From assembly GCA_005784505.1 (NCBI GenBank), contig VCAZ01000046.1, forward strand, positions 1,120,001 to 1,184,000: a stretch of 64,000 bases of DNA. The letters run 5' to 3'. Both the position numbers and the translations under genes were made by a program. Position 1 is the first letter of the stretch. Each line of letters begins with the position of its first letter. The notes under the pieces are model-generated. The model was not told the DNA's origin. It ran no database searches and saw only the letters and a program-made list of their open reading frames with translations. This DNA is from Bagarius yarrelli. Its lineage: Eukaryota; Chordata; Actinopteri; Siluriformes; Sisoridae. Positions 47,071 to 59,429 of this stretch are shown here, one piece after another.

Positions 47071-50000
47071 TCACACAGCAGTATGTTTTGTTGGCAGGGC
47101 TTCAGTATCCTCCTCGTCATCGCTGATAAGCGTGCGGCCGTTTTGGGAGGTCTCTCTTTCGCGCAAGAATGTCTGGCGAATTGCTTCCAGCTCTGTAAGC
47201 TCCAGTCTAACCTTCTCCAGGTGAAAGGTGCGGCGGTTTTGGATTTGCCTTAACCGGAACGGGTTCATGTCCACAAAAGCCATGTTTATTAGCTTTCTAA
47301 AAGAAAGGAAGATATTTTAATATTCATAAATCTAAACAGAACTTAAAAAAACGAGCAAAAATAAGAAAAAATAAATTAATTCAACTTTACCTTGCATCTA
47401 GAATTGTTCGTGTGAAGTAACGAAGATACTTAAAGATGGCCATGGCGTCCTGCAACTTTAAAAATTCATCCTCTTTGCACTTAAAAAGAGCGAGGGCAAA
47501 GCGAAAAATAATCTGTAAAAGCAATGAAAGTTAGATGTAACTATCTGAAATCCTGCAAATAAAATAATTAAATAATTAAAATAGTCATCATGAAAAAACA
47601 CAAAAAAGACTGAGTTTGTTTTAGCTGTCAGAAATTTATGGTACACATAATTGGCACTTTCAGGGTCTTTAGTTTGATCCTAAAATGAAATCATTTCAAG
47701 TCACCTTTATTTATACATTGCACTTTTAACAATTAGGATTGTTTCAAAGCAGCTTTACAGAAATACATCAGAAACGACAAAATCGAACATTTATTAGAAC
47801 AGTCCATTTGATTGATAACTATAAATTTAAAGTCCCATGTTCAATTCTAAGGCATCTAAGCACGTACAGACCCACTTCTAGATACAGATTACAACAAAGT
47901 ATACAGACATCCTGAAGAGTGTTATGGACAAATAAGACCCTAACCTCTTAACCTTATTAATATCCATACTGTAATAACACTATTTCATTTACATTTGCAG
48001 TATTTGGCAGACGCCCTTATCCAGAGCGACTTACAATATTCCGTGTTATACACTATTTCAATGTTATACACAAAATATACATTTTTCTACACTTTTTTTT
48101 TTTAACTTTCGGAGTGTTTAATTTTGGCTTGCTCTACATAAAAATGTGGATGTTTAGACACCGATTCGTACCTTGGGTCCCTCGTAAAGAAAAGCATCCC
48201 ATATCTTGAAGAGGATGTCACTGACCACACTGTCCACGAACACCACCAGAAACCAGTTGAAGGTAATGAGGGAAAAGTCGACTTTGTACTGCTCAAAATG
48301 AGCATGAAGCCTTGGAAGCTTCTCACTCATCAGGTCCTTAAACACACGCTGGTCCACCTGCAGGGCAGTAAAAATACACTTTATCATAATTTTAACGCCT
48401 ACATCATACTTTGTGTTTAAATAGGCACTAACCTGTTGGTAATATGATTAGACAAGGAGGTCAATTTGTTTTATAAATGTATTTTTTTTTAACACTACAT
48501 CAAACCCTTTACCACCGCTTAAGAAGTTCTCTGATTTGAAGCACTTATATCATTATTAAGGCTACACTAAGGGTATACACATCCACAGAAACCGTTTGAA
48601 GACTGCCAAAACCAAAGCTTTACAAAAAGAATTGAAACGCATGTCATAACACTATGTGCAACCAGACAAAATAAAAATAACTAAATAAAACTTCTCTCTG
48701 CGGGAAAAAAGCTATATATTATAAGCAACATAAATGAGAATGGGAATCTATGTGCAATTTCTACTACATTATTTTTGGTAATCTCATTATTTATCAGTCA
48801 TTAACATCTTCTTCACTTTTAACACTAGTAAAAAATAGGAGAAGAGAGGATTGCTGACATTTAGCTCTAAGCATCCAACTGGTTCAGGTGAGGTTGTGTT
48901 CAACTTACCTACCACACAAATATTAGGCAAAAAAATTATTCAAAACAATGCACGACGATCAGGTTATGAGAAGAATAGTGCGAGAGTGAATTTATAAATA
49001 AGTATTATTTGGTTTAGAAACAGCTGATGGCTGGCTTGGAAATTAAGCTTAAAAAAAAACAAAAAACTATTTTTTACAGTGGAACTCAAAAGCTTATTTA
49101 CAGTATAACAATGCTGAACACTGCATTACTGCACTAGGGTACTGTTGCAAATCGTTAATTTCTGGATAAATCAACCAGAAGTTTCCATGAAAAAAACAAC
49201 AACATAGATCTAACACATTAGATACGACTGCAATTTAAAATCATAATTAAAACAAGAGGGGAGAAAAATCAGTGCATATGGCCTTAATTACAATACGCAT
49301 CGAAGAATCACTGTTTCTCCTGCACTTTTTAGAGCATGTATTGTAAGCTGCCTGAATGTTAACACAATATGTCTAGTTAAAAAATACCAAGTCATCTAGA
49401 GCCTGATATGACGTTTAGGAAAAGCTGTGAGCTTATTTAACCAAGCGAGTTACACCCATTATAAAAACACCTAATTTATTACATGTTTAAACAGTAAGTG
49501 CTGCGATAACACTACACAACATACAGTACTATAGTGCAAAAGCATGTGGAATAATTGGAGACGTAGAAAACGTATGAACCGATGAATCACAGTCATCTAA
49601 AAGCCATATGCTTAAAGGATGTACTCCAGCTCCAACTACTCTACCATAGGCAGAATTTTTACATAGTGAAAAAAGGAAACAAAATTTCCAGAAGTGGCTT
49701 TTAATAGTACCTGGGAACCGAGGAGCGTCTTAGTGTAATAGTCTCGTGGCATGAAAACTTCTACAATGGTAATTAGACACCAGAAGGCCTCTTCCTGCTC
49801 CAGATAAAGAAGAGCTATGGCTGCTAGCCTGAGAGGTTTTAGGAGAAAAAGGGAAAAAAATGTTAAATTAAACACTTCATTTACTTATTTATTTTAATTT
49901 GATAGATATACGTTTATGATACCTTGCTTGACATATAGTGAAATGTCATAATTATCATCATTACAAATATTATTTTGGAGTCTTGCAGTCTTGTTTGCAA

Positions 50001-53000
50001 GTGTGTTTACCTGTTGAGTCCCTGACAGTAGCCGATGTCTGGGTTCCTCCAGGAGAAAGCCAACAGCACATTTCTGAGTTTCTGGATACCATCAGCTGAA
50101 GGTGAGGCATAGTGCTTGTTATTGGGCAGTGTACGCAGCAGGTCCAGCTCTATCTGTTTAGAAGCTGGATTAGGTTTGTCTCTTGCTGTACACAACAAGC
50201 TCTCATAGTAGTCTGGCTTCTGGCACTCACGGATCTTCTTTACGTGGAAGTTAATACACCAGCTCCAGACTTTGGAACGATGCACGTGGGGCACACCACT
50301 ACGGATTAAAGCCTTCAACTCTGGAGAGCGAACCATTTCCCTGTTCATAATACTAGCCAGGTAGTTTTCCCACTTCACCCCAACAGACACCTCCTGGTCA
50401 GTCAGGGACAGACACCTGAGCTCTAGAGCTCTAGCTCTGGCTACCAGCTTCTCTTCCTCGTCCTCTTCATCTGGAACGGTTTTAAAGCCATAGACATCAT
50501 ACTCACTGTAAATAAGATAGAAATTACCTTATCAGCACATTTTATAAATCGATTAAACAAGCAAATGTGTACATAGATTTAATAGGGTTCACAAGTTTCA
50601 AAAAAAGAAAAGGAATAAATCTTCTAAATAGATAAGATTTAAAAAAATATCTGAGGTTTATTCCCTTTGTTTTGATTACCATAATTAACTTTCGTAAACA
50701 GGCGAGTAGGTGACTACTATGCATTGTTAGGGTGGTTTTCCCAGTTTATTTCAGCACCATTGCCACTGAATATAAAAATTTCATTAACACTTGTGTTACT
50801 TTCGGTTTAAGAAATTGCTTACAGCAATAAAACTCCATTTTATTGTTTTTTATTTTTAAAAATGTGTGAAACAGAAATGATTTCAAAAAGATAAAATGAC
50901 AACATTTCATTTTTGCAACAAGAACAAGAAGTATGTTGAGAAACATTAAGCAGAAATCAAGGGCTTGAATCTTGACATCGCAGAATTTTGATGTTCGACA
51001 AAAAAAATTGAGAGTTGTTTTACCTGACAGGATGAGGCTTAAAAATCATATGCTCCTGTTGGTCAGAGCTTTCCACCTGCAGAGCATCCTCCAGCAGTCT
51101 AGATATGACATCACCGCTTGGGCTCTGCTCAGGCAAGGAGCACACCGGAGTGTTTACCTCCTGAAGGAGCACCAGGTACTTACTCTCCACCTGGCATAGC
51201 TTGGCTTCCAAAGCACTGTACTGCATTGAAAAGGAGAAAATGTTCAAATGAAAGAGGTCAAAGATGTAGACAGTAGGACTAAATGACAGTGCAGCTGCTT
51301 CAAAATTCTAACATGGGAAGTGATAGGATACTAAATTAACAAAAGACAAACTGAAGCCTAGAATATGTAGATTCCCGTACTGGTAAAAACAACCTTACAC
51401 ACAAGGACACTCACTAACCTTTGCCTCCAGGAGCTTCTCTCTAGTTTCAGCATTCCTTCGTAACACTGTCAACTCAAGGATTTCTTTGTTCAGGAAATTA
51501 TTCTGCGATTTATAGCCCTGAAGGCTGTCCTGGAACACCAGAATAACCAGTAATGTTTAGAGCATGATCATGTTATAGATCTATTAATTACCGCTTTCAG
51601 TAAAAGTGATCAAAAGAAAATGGACACAAACATTTTAGTATTGCAAGATCTTGACGCCTAACGTTCTCAATCATTATGCGCTGATCAAAAAATTACTCTT
51701 AAATCACCTTTAACTTTCTTATTTGATAGGTAATGCAAATTCATGACAAATCTCAGTAGGGTTCAGGCCAAAAAGAAGAGCATGAGAGTCCAGCATTGTT
51801 TTGATGATTAAAAATATGTAAATTGAACCTTACTGAGAATTGTCATGAATTTGCTATGCGTTACGCATTGAATAAGAAATTTGATATTGTAAATTAGTCC
51901 TAATATTGTTAGCAGGTCTGCTTACCCTCAGTTGGTGAAGCTCTTGCTGTTCCCGTGCTAAAGGTGAACTACACTCAACTACCTCAGTGCTTCCTTCCTG
52001 GCCCTGCTGAGACAGCTTTATGATGACTTCATCTTTGGCCTGAATTGTCTCCATCAGCATGCCTAATTGATCATTGATCTCTCCCACTTTAATCTTTAGA
52101 CTCTTCAGCTCCTGCTGCAGGCTCTCTTTCTCCAGGGCCAGTTTTTCCATGTGACCAGAAAGGTCATGAATTTGACTGTCTCGCTCAGTTAATACCCTGG
52201 CCATGTCCATCTCCCTTGGCCAGCGGTCACACTGAGCAGTTCTCAGGGTCTGCTGGAGGAGACGCACTAGCTCCTAGTGGAAGAAAATGAAACAGACTTA
52301 TTTAGACAATATGCCCTGGCTATAGGCTCAGAGAGCACCATCACACACAAGTCTTCTAAAGTCAAAGTTCATGAGAATACACCTTATGTACTTGCAGATG
52401 TGCTGACCAATTCAATTACAACTGTCTTTTTTGTCTTCTGTACAATCTGTTTCATGTAGCCTCAAGAAAAAGGCTAGCAAAAGTTAAACAGATACGTACA
52501 ATACATTAAAAAAAAATATTTTTTATGACACACAACGATGACAGTAAGTCTTTAACACATTTATTTAATCTTATCTTAATCAAATTATAGTGCATTAAAT
52601 GCAATATGAAATAAATACACAACTATCTCAGTCTTTTTTAATTTGTTACATCTCAGTATAACAGACATACCAGTCACATTTGTTTGGCAATTCAAACACA
52701 CACCAATGTGGGTTATAGTAACCAAGTTAAGACCACTATAAAAAATTGGTATACTTCCTCTTTCAAGCTAAGCCTAGTGTGATTGAACTGCACTGAGAAC
52801 ACAATTTAACCCAGATTCTGCCAAACAGGGAGTCAATTCAACATGTTATGAATTATAAACTAGGTAAATTATTAGGAGGTTCTACATAAATATAATTATT
52901 TGCCAAATAACTGTTGGGTACAAACTAAAAACAAATCTAAATATTCAATGTAATAAACGTAATATACAAATAAAGTGTTAGGCATGCTCATGCTCTATTA

Positions 53001-55583
53001 TGATTTATTTTTTATTTACTCTTTTACTTTTACACATTTCCTATATGGGTTGAGTAAAGAACTGGCAGAAGAACTCCAAACACAGTTTAACTAACAGACC
53101 CTCAGCTCAGAGTTCATGTTAACATGCATAGAAGAATACATGGGTAAACTCCTGAGCCAAACATTATACATTTTTAAGTTTGGACATTTACAGTGCGCGA
53201 GATTAAAAAAGTACTAAATCTGTTTTGAGTTTTTAGAGACTACCAGTGGGGCCACATTTTATACAGTTCATAAAAGGTCAATGGATCGACTGTAAACTAA
53301 ATGGGCATGTACACAACACACACAAGGAATCAAGTTATAATCGCTTATTTATAAAAACGCTGAAATGCAGATACATGAATGATTCAGCTTTCTTCCCCCT
53401 GTACCTTCTGACTGCTGAGTTCCTCCTGTAGGTGGTTCTGCTCCTCCTGCATGCGTTTTATCTCCTCTTGTTGGCTTTGCAGACGTAGTTGCAGCTCCAC
53501 AGCTTTACTGTCGTTACACTCCACCGGTGACGTCTCTGCACTGCGGCTTGATTTAACCAAGCTTATCTGGAATGGACGCTTGATGCGTGACGGGTTCCGG
53601 AAATCAAACGTGAATGCTGAGCCTATGGAGTCTGGACCAAGCAACAGAACTGTAAAGGTTTACTTGAACCTTTGTAGGTTTATTCAAAAAGAAACAATGA
53701 AGGCACCACTAGTTTATCAGTGATGAAAAAGAAAGTAAAAAAAGACATTCTATAATTATGGTTTTATTTGTCAAAAGCAATAGTAATACAGAAAGACAGT
53801 CTCTCACGTCTGTGGAGAAGTGAAGGGCTCTCACGGCGCTGACTCTCAGATGGCGATTTGTGATCTGGGATGTCCTTATTAGGGGGATCCACCATCTCCC
53901 ACTCCTCATTGCTGGGAGTATAAAATACACTGCGTCTGCTTTCTCCCCCTCGGCTGGGTCGCAAGTGAGACATGCTATTTCTAATGGAATGTGTAAATGT
54001 GTGTGAGTCAGAGAGAGAGCAGGTCAAATAATTAGACAAATAATACAAAATATGCTCTATTAACAGTTAAAATAAACATTTACCCATACAGACAGGATGT
54101 AATTAGTAGCGGAATATCACGTAAATTATTCAAAATTTCAGGCCGTGGTTGAAGACACAGTCATTGCAAGTTATGATTTATATCAACAAACTTTAAATTA
54201 TCTTTTAAATCATAGTATCATTAAATCATTAATAAATAGTTATTAATCTTAATAATCCACCAATTTATGTATATCAATATTATTAGCAATATTATTGTTA
54301 TTGAACAATATCAGCCATCTCAACATTGAACAAATGTGTGCATTCATGGTTTTGTCTCACACCAATAAAAAAAACTGTTCACAATTCGTTTTATCTCAAC
54401 AATTATTGTTGAGGTTTTTGTCTTATTTCACCGCTATTATTGTTTTTTACCATAGCCTGAACAACATGATATACTCAGAAAAGACCGGTGCAAATTTCAC
54501 AAGCTTGTCTTTTTACAATTACTTGTAAATTATCATAATATTTTACGCGAAAGTGTTTGTAACCTGGATTAATTTAAATGTAATCTAATTAACTGATCAC
54601 TACTCCTGTAGTTATCGCCGATGCATACGGCCATATTCTCAGAAGCAAGAATGACAGGAAAAAATAAAGGCAGCACTGACTTTGTGTTTGTTGTCTTTTT
54701 ATATATTATATCGCCAATACACAGCCCTAACAATTACATTTAAAGAACTGAGACAAAATCTATGACATCCATAATTTTGCAGTGAATCATTCCATCAGTT
54801 CTTACCTCAGCTCAGTGCCTAACTGCCGAAAAAAAAAATTGTGTGATGTCGGGTTTCTTGCAGTCTGGAGTCCAACCAAGCCATTAGCATCTGCCTCCTC
54901 TGTGAAATCACTGCGTGCACTCTCCATAGTTTCATTAGGCAGCTCAGGGGACATAGGATCTAAACCACAACACACACATTTAGTGTTCTTAACTTTTTCT
55001 GCAATTTATTAACTACATGACCTCTTGTCTCTCAGCAGCTTCTCTTACAATCCTTGTAGCACATGACATCTGATATTATTGCTAGCTATGTTGTGCAATC
55101 CAAAATCGTTTTACGCTGAGGTGAGTAAACAGTGATAAGCAGTGGCTGCACCACCTCACGTCAACATGAGACGGTATCTAAAAAATTTGCAACAAAACAG
55201 CTTAAATTTATCTAAAAGTTTTCTGCAAAAGAACAGATGAAAAAAAAGGATTTTTATATAAATAACAAGGTGAATATTATAAAAAGGTGGTAATGAATTT
55301 ACACTTTTTATACATGGAAAGTGGTAGCTCATTAGTTAAGGTGTTGGTCTGCTCTTCGAAAGCCAATGGGTTCAATCCCCCAGCACCACCAAGCTTCCAC
55401 TGCTGGGCTCCTAAGCAAGGCCCTTAACCCTCACCTGCTCAGTAGGATGAGACTATATAAAACATTAGATTAATGTAAGTCGCTCTGTATAAGAGTGTCT
55501 GCCAATAGCAAAAAATGCAAATCTATGTTAACATGGACTTTAACTCTGCCGCGTATTTGAGAACCTCCTTTGAGAAAACTACC

Positions 55584-55624
<41 letters not shown>

Positions 55625-58600
55625 AAGAGTGAGCTCTGGTGTGCTAAATATTAAGCTGCTTAATGAAAGGTTGAATCATTTCTCACGATAAAAAGATCGG
55701 GTACAGCAGTATTGAGTGGACACAAATGACCCACACAGCATAGGCTCTTACCAGCATCTTTGGCCACCAGGCCTGTGTGAGGAAAGAGCGGGGTGGGGGA
55801 ACACAAGCTTTCTCTGTTGCCAGATCCTCGTGTGTTACAGAACTCCCATCGTTTTTGCTGAAGCTGCTGAAGCCAGTACTGCATCACCTGCCTGCTGGGC
55901 GCCTGTATGAATGGAGAGACATTTGCGGATTGATCAGACATTATTACAAGTTATGACTGTCCTATAACAACTAAAATAATTCTAACTTTTTAAACAAAAA
56001 TACAATTATTTGTTAAAAGTGGCGGGTTAAACCGTATTTTATATATAACTCATTTTACATTTGTGTGTACTTTTCATGGCTTCTAAAGTGGATGTTATAC
56101 TTGGTGATGGTGTTGTAGGTTTGTTTTGATTTGTAAACTTCCTAGAAAAAATAAAAGTGATTTATACCAGATTGTGAGGCCCTAAAGATATTTTTAAATA
56201 GTGATGATATCTGGTAAACAAGTACAGATGGAAAATACTTTTTAGAGGAACACAGTCATGGCTAAGTCTGAACATGGCAGTTTCAGTCTCAGTTCTAGTT
56301 TAAAATGTGTTCAGGTGTAAAATGTCTGCTCTAGTAACTCTTGTAACTTTGTCTATTGTAAATAAAGATGGAAGGAAGTTGACTAATTAAACTTATAGGA
56401 AAACATACAATATAAGAACATATACATATAGGAAATAAAGGCATTTTACATCTCACTTCTTAACCCTCTTTAATGGTTGTTAGAGAGTTGTTAACCTTTT
56501 TCGACTTTCCCATAATGTCACTGAGAGCCCTTCAGCGTTTGGGGGAAATCTCCCAGTTTCTGTTTCTTGTTTTTAGCCATGGCGGAGTTAATCCACAAGA
56601 AGGTTAGTATGTTTAGGAGACGCATTTTTGTGGTGGTAATTAAATTCCTAGAGGACATCCTGATTACAAATAAAGAGGCAAAAATTTTAGGGGAGCAAAT
56701 GTGGGCTGGATTTGGTAATATTTGAATTTGAAGCTGCAGTCTGTAAGTTTGGGTTCAAATGCTCCGAAATCAATTACTGAGCATTTACACTGCTAATGTT
56801 AATATTAACTACGATTTTAGAACAAAGTATAACAATAATAACTGGCTCGGTCTGATGTGATCTGAGATAATTGGCGAACCCTTTAATTTAATTTAATCAC
56901 CATTGGCATCATGATTTGTTGTAATTTGGGCTGCACAATATTAAAGATAAACGTGGTAGACGATAACATGCTCAATGATGGGATATTCGAGGTGATACAA
57001 TATTTTTAAAATTTATATAAGCAACATGTGATTTTATGCAAAGCATAGGTGATAAAAAAGTGTGCTTGATTTTGAGGTAATTGCATACCACTGCAATATG
57101 CACAATATCAACATTTCTATCATTCTGATATATTGTGCAGCCCTTAGCCTGTGATTCCAAAGTACAGTATTCACACTGCTGTGGTGACCGACAGCATACA
57201 CATACCCTGCGAAATATGATATTAATCGGTGCTAAGAACCATGTCGATACACAACCCATATAAAGAAAATAATTCCACTAATAATTGCAGATTTTAAACA
57301 GAGACGGCAACAAAAAAAGGCAAAACTTTTTTTTTGACATGTAAGAGGCCATTGTGCTATAAAAACTTTCTGTAAATGTTTATTACACTGCAAGTAATAT
57401 AAGCAATATTTTATTTATCTACTTTCTAATGCAGTCTTTTGTAAGCATTGTCTGATACACAGATGTATCCAGTCAAGAAGCCTGCATTTAATAATGGGTA
57501 TTTTTTTCTTTTAGTAGCTAACTAATACTTCATGACTGATTTCACGAACAGGAGCAGGCGAAGATTTCAGTTACATAGAAAGCAGGTTCACACTGACATA
57601 GACCATCCGAGGTTGATGCACACACATTCCAAGTGATTGACACTAAGCACTTACATGCGTTTCTGGGAGGTGGCAGAAAACTGTAAACCTTGATGAAACT
57701 CAGCAGAGATTGAGATTACAAGAAAATTCCCTACAGACCCACATTCGGTAGAGTTTAATTTGTACTAATAAACTACGTTTGAAGCTGTTAGATTGAACCC
57801 CAAGTTTGGCAAATTGTTCTTTTTTTGAAAGCTTTCAGCTGCAATACAATAATAATAAGAATAAAATGATAAAGAATGAAGTTTGTTACTGTCACGTCAG
57901 CTTTAATAGCTATTTCATGGCAAAACATTTCAAAAACAGTTTATAAATAACATTTCTAGAAAACACAGACACAACCATTAAAAAAAAATCATCAATAACA
58001 ATAATATATAAGATAAAATGTAGGACGTAGTTTTTTTAAATTGATTTTTGTTAAGAACTCAATTTTTGATGGATGCACATAACATTAAAAATCGGGCAAT
58101 GACAATAATGATGATAATAAATAACGATAATAACTATGCGGTTGCTTTTTATTATGCACTTTACTTAACCCAAAGCACCACAGGAACAAGCATAATAGTT
58201 ACTACAATAGGCAACACAAAGAATATAAAAGATAAAACATATAAATCAATATAAACATTCAACTCGAGCCGAATCGAATGTTAAATTGAAAGATGCAAAA
58301 TGTTCATGCAGAACAGCAGATGGGGTGACTAAGAGATTCCTTACATGTGCTGAGTCTGCTAGGAAATGATATTAACTCTTAATGACATGTGAATGTACTT
58401 GAGAACATACATGCAAAAACAGCCAAAATGGACCGATTAGTATTAAAAACAAAAAAATAAAGTAGTCAAAATATACACATCACACATAACATTGAAATGA
58501 CACCACCTCGTGCAGCATGTTAGGTTTTCCAGATGTTATGACAATTTTACAGGTCAAGGTTATAAACTGTGATATAAATTTACTTGTAGGCCCATCCTTT

Positions 58601-59225
58601 GGTATTTTTTTTTCTTGAAAAACAAACTGAAAACTAAATTAAACCAAATAATTTCAGAACCCAGAAAGGCTGAGATAAACTGGACGTGTGTTTATGTTTA
58701 GAATAAAAAGTGGGCGTTGTTTTTAAAGGTAAAGACAAACAACACATCTGGCACGTGGTCCGATAAACCAAATAGCGCCTTTTTTCCCAACGCCTGACTC
58801 GAAAATATGGCTAATTAAAAAAAAAAGGGGGTAAACCATCAGCATGTTAGCAGGACCCAGAGCTAACGGGATTTGAGGAAGTTTACCTTAAGGAGGTATT
58901 CTTTGCCTGCGGTGTGGATCTCGAACTGCCCCTCTTCTTCCACTTCGTGAGTAAAAGAGGCGTCGGCGATTTCAATGTAGCCGAGAGGAAGAGCGTCGTG
59001 GACGGTCTTGAAGTAATACAAGTAACATTTTCTCGGGTCGTAAACGAACCAGCGCGTTTTGAATCCCTTTAGAGGCCCTTTGCCTACCAGTTTATTCAGG
59101 TAGCCGCACAGTTTGGGCGCCTGCTCCTTCGCGTCATCGCACTCCGCCACGTCTACGGATTTGGCCCCGCAAAAGCGTGAGCTCCTGACCGAACTGGCGG
59201 CGGTATCATCCTCCTCCTCCCGCAT
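47071..59225 (-). CDS. tbc1d2b: TBC1 domain family member 2B (Rab-GAP, PH and coiled coil)
   Basis: Thirteen reverse-strand coding exons: 59225-58887, 55902-55752, 54959-54806, 53980-53808, 53649-53405, 52273-51926, 51529-51419, 51220-51024, 50505-50011, 49828-49711, 48357-48172, 47512-47391, 47296-47071. All phases agree, giving 954 aa (human 963). The PH domain lies at about 38-138 (LCGYLNKLVGKGPLKGFKTR, YWLQQLQQKRWEF). A low-complexity linker holds SRRSVFYTPSNEEWEMVDPP. A long coiled coil spans about 330-550 (KESLQQELKSLKIKVGEIN). The TBC domain is at about 620-840, with the arginine-finger motif IELDLLR and the glutamine-finger motif IGYCQG; both catalytic residues are present, followed by WFLVVFVDSVVSDILFKIWD. 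The end is SDDEEDTE-rich. It is an endosomal Rab GTPase-activating protein. The ATG at 59225 is the first in-frame ATG; the frame is open upstream without another. Confidence 0.95.
47697..47772 (+). repeat. Fragment of the TCAAAGCAGCTTTACA repeat
   Basis: The stretch tcacctttatttatacattg, then tttcaaagcagctttacaga, is a short copy of the family seen at 5724-5965. It lies in an intron of tbc1d2b. Confidence 0.55.
47987..48051 (-). repeat. SINE tail fragment
   Basis: Only the 3' tail of the SINE is present (atttgcagtatttggcagac, gcccttatccagagcgactt). The tRNA-like head is missing, as expected for a 5'-truncated retroposed copy. It lies in tbc1d2b intron 11. Confidence 0.75.
55315..55518 (+). 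repeat. tRNA-derived SINE copy in tbc1d2b intron 2
   Basis: The copy starts tggaaagtggtagctcatta and has a B-box-like GGGTTCAATCC. The body (gggctcctaagcaaggccct) is intact, and it ends ctgtataagagtgtctgcca. It is inserted antisense to tbc1d2b. Confidence 0.85.
55585..55629. repeat. (GA)n microsatellite
   Basis: About 18 GA units with flanking aaagaaag. It lies in tbc1d2b intron 2, just past the SINE tail. Confidence 0.9.
56927..57147. mobile_element. MITE with GGGCTGCACAATAT inverted repeats
   Basis: The left end is gggctgcacaatatt and the right end is atattgtgcagccc, inverted repeats of about 14 bases. The interior is AT-rich, repeats words such as tgcaatatgcacaatatc and has no coding frame. 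The size and ends fit a hAT-type MITE; no clear 8-bp duplication was seen. It lies in tbc1d2b intron 1. Confidence 0.65.
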
Positions 59226-59408
59226 CTTTCTCTGACTTTTTCCTTTCGGCGGATGCACGGTTCTGTTTTCATCCACATGACTTGTCCATTCTTCTGGTAG
59301 GGCAAAGACTTGCGGGAAATGTAGTGCGGAAGAACTAGCAAACCCGCTCTCTAGCCAAATAAACTAGCATGTGTGCGCTATTTTCTTTACGTACTACCCG
59401 TTGTATTT

Positions 59409-59420
59409 TGCGCATGCGCA
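59409..59420. promoter_or_regulatory. tbc1d2b: NRF-1-type palindrome at tbc1d2b promoter
   Basis: TGCGCATGCGCA, identical to the 12-mer at the dapk2 promoter, lies about 185 bases upstream of the tbc1d2b start codon. The local DNA (59100-59440) is CpG-rich and resembles a housekeeping promoter. NRF-1 sites typically lie close to transcription start, so the cap site is probably between 59300 and 59400. Confidence 0.7.
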
Positions 59421-59429
59421 ACAGAGGAA

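Noticed and set aside
59226..59276. GTG-initiated 17-residue extension of TBC1D2B
   Set aside because: There is no in-frame ATG there; the ATG at 59225 gives an N-terminus of about the same length before the PH domain as in human.
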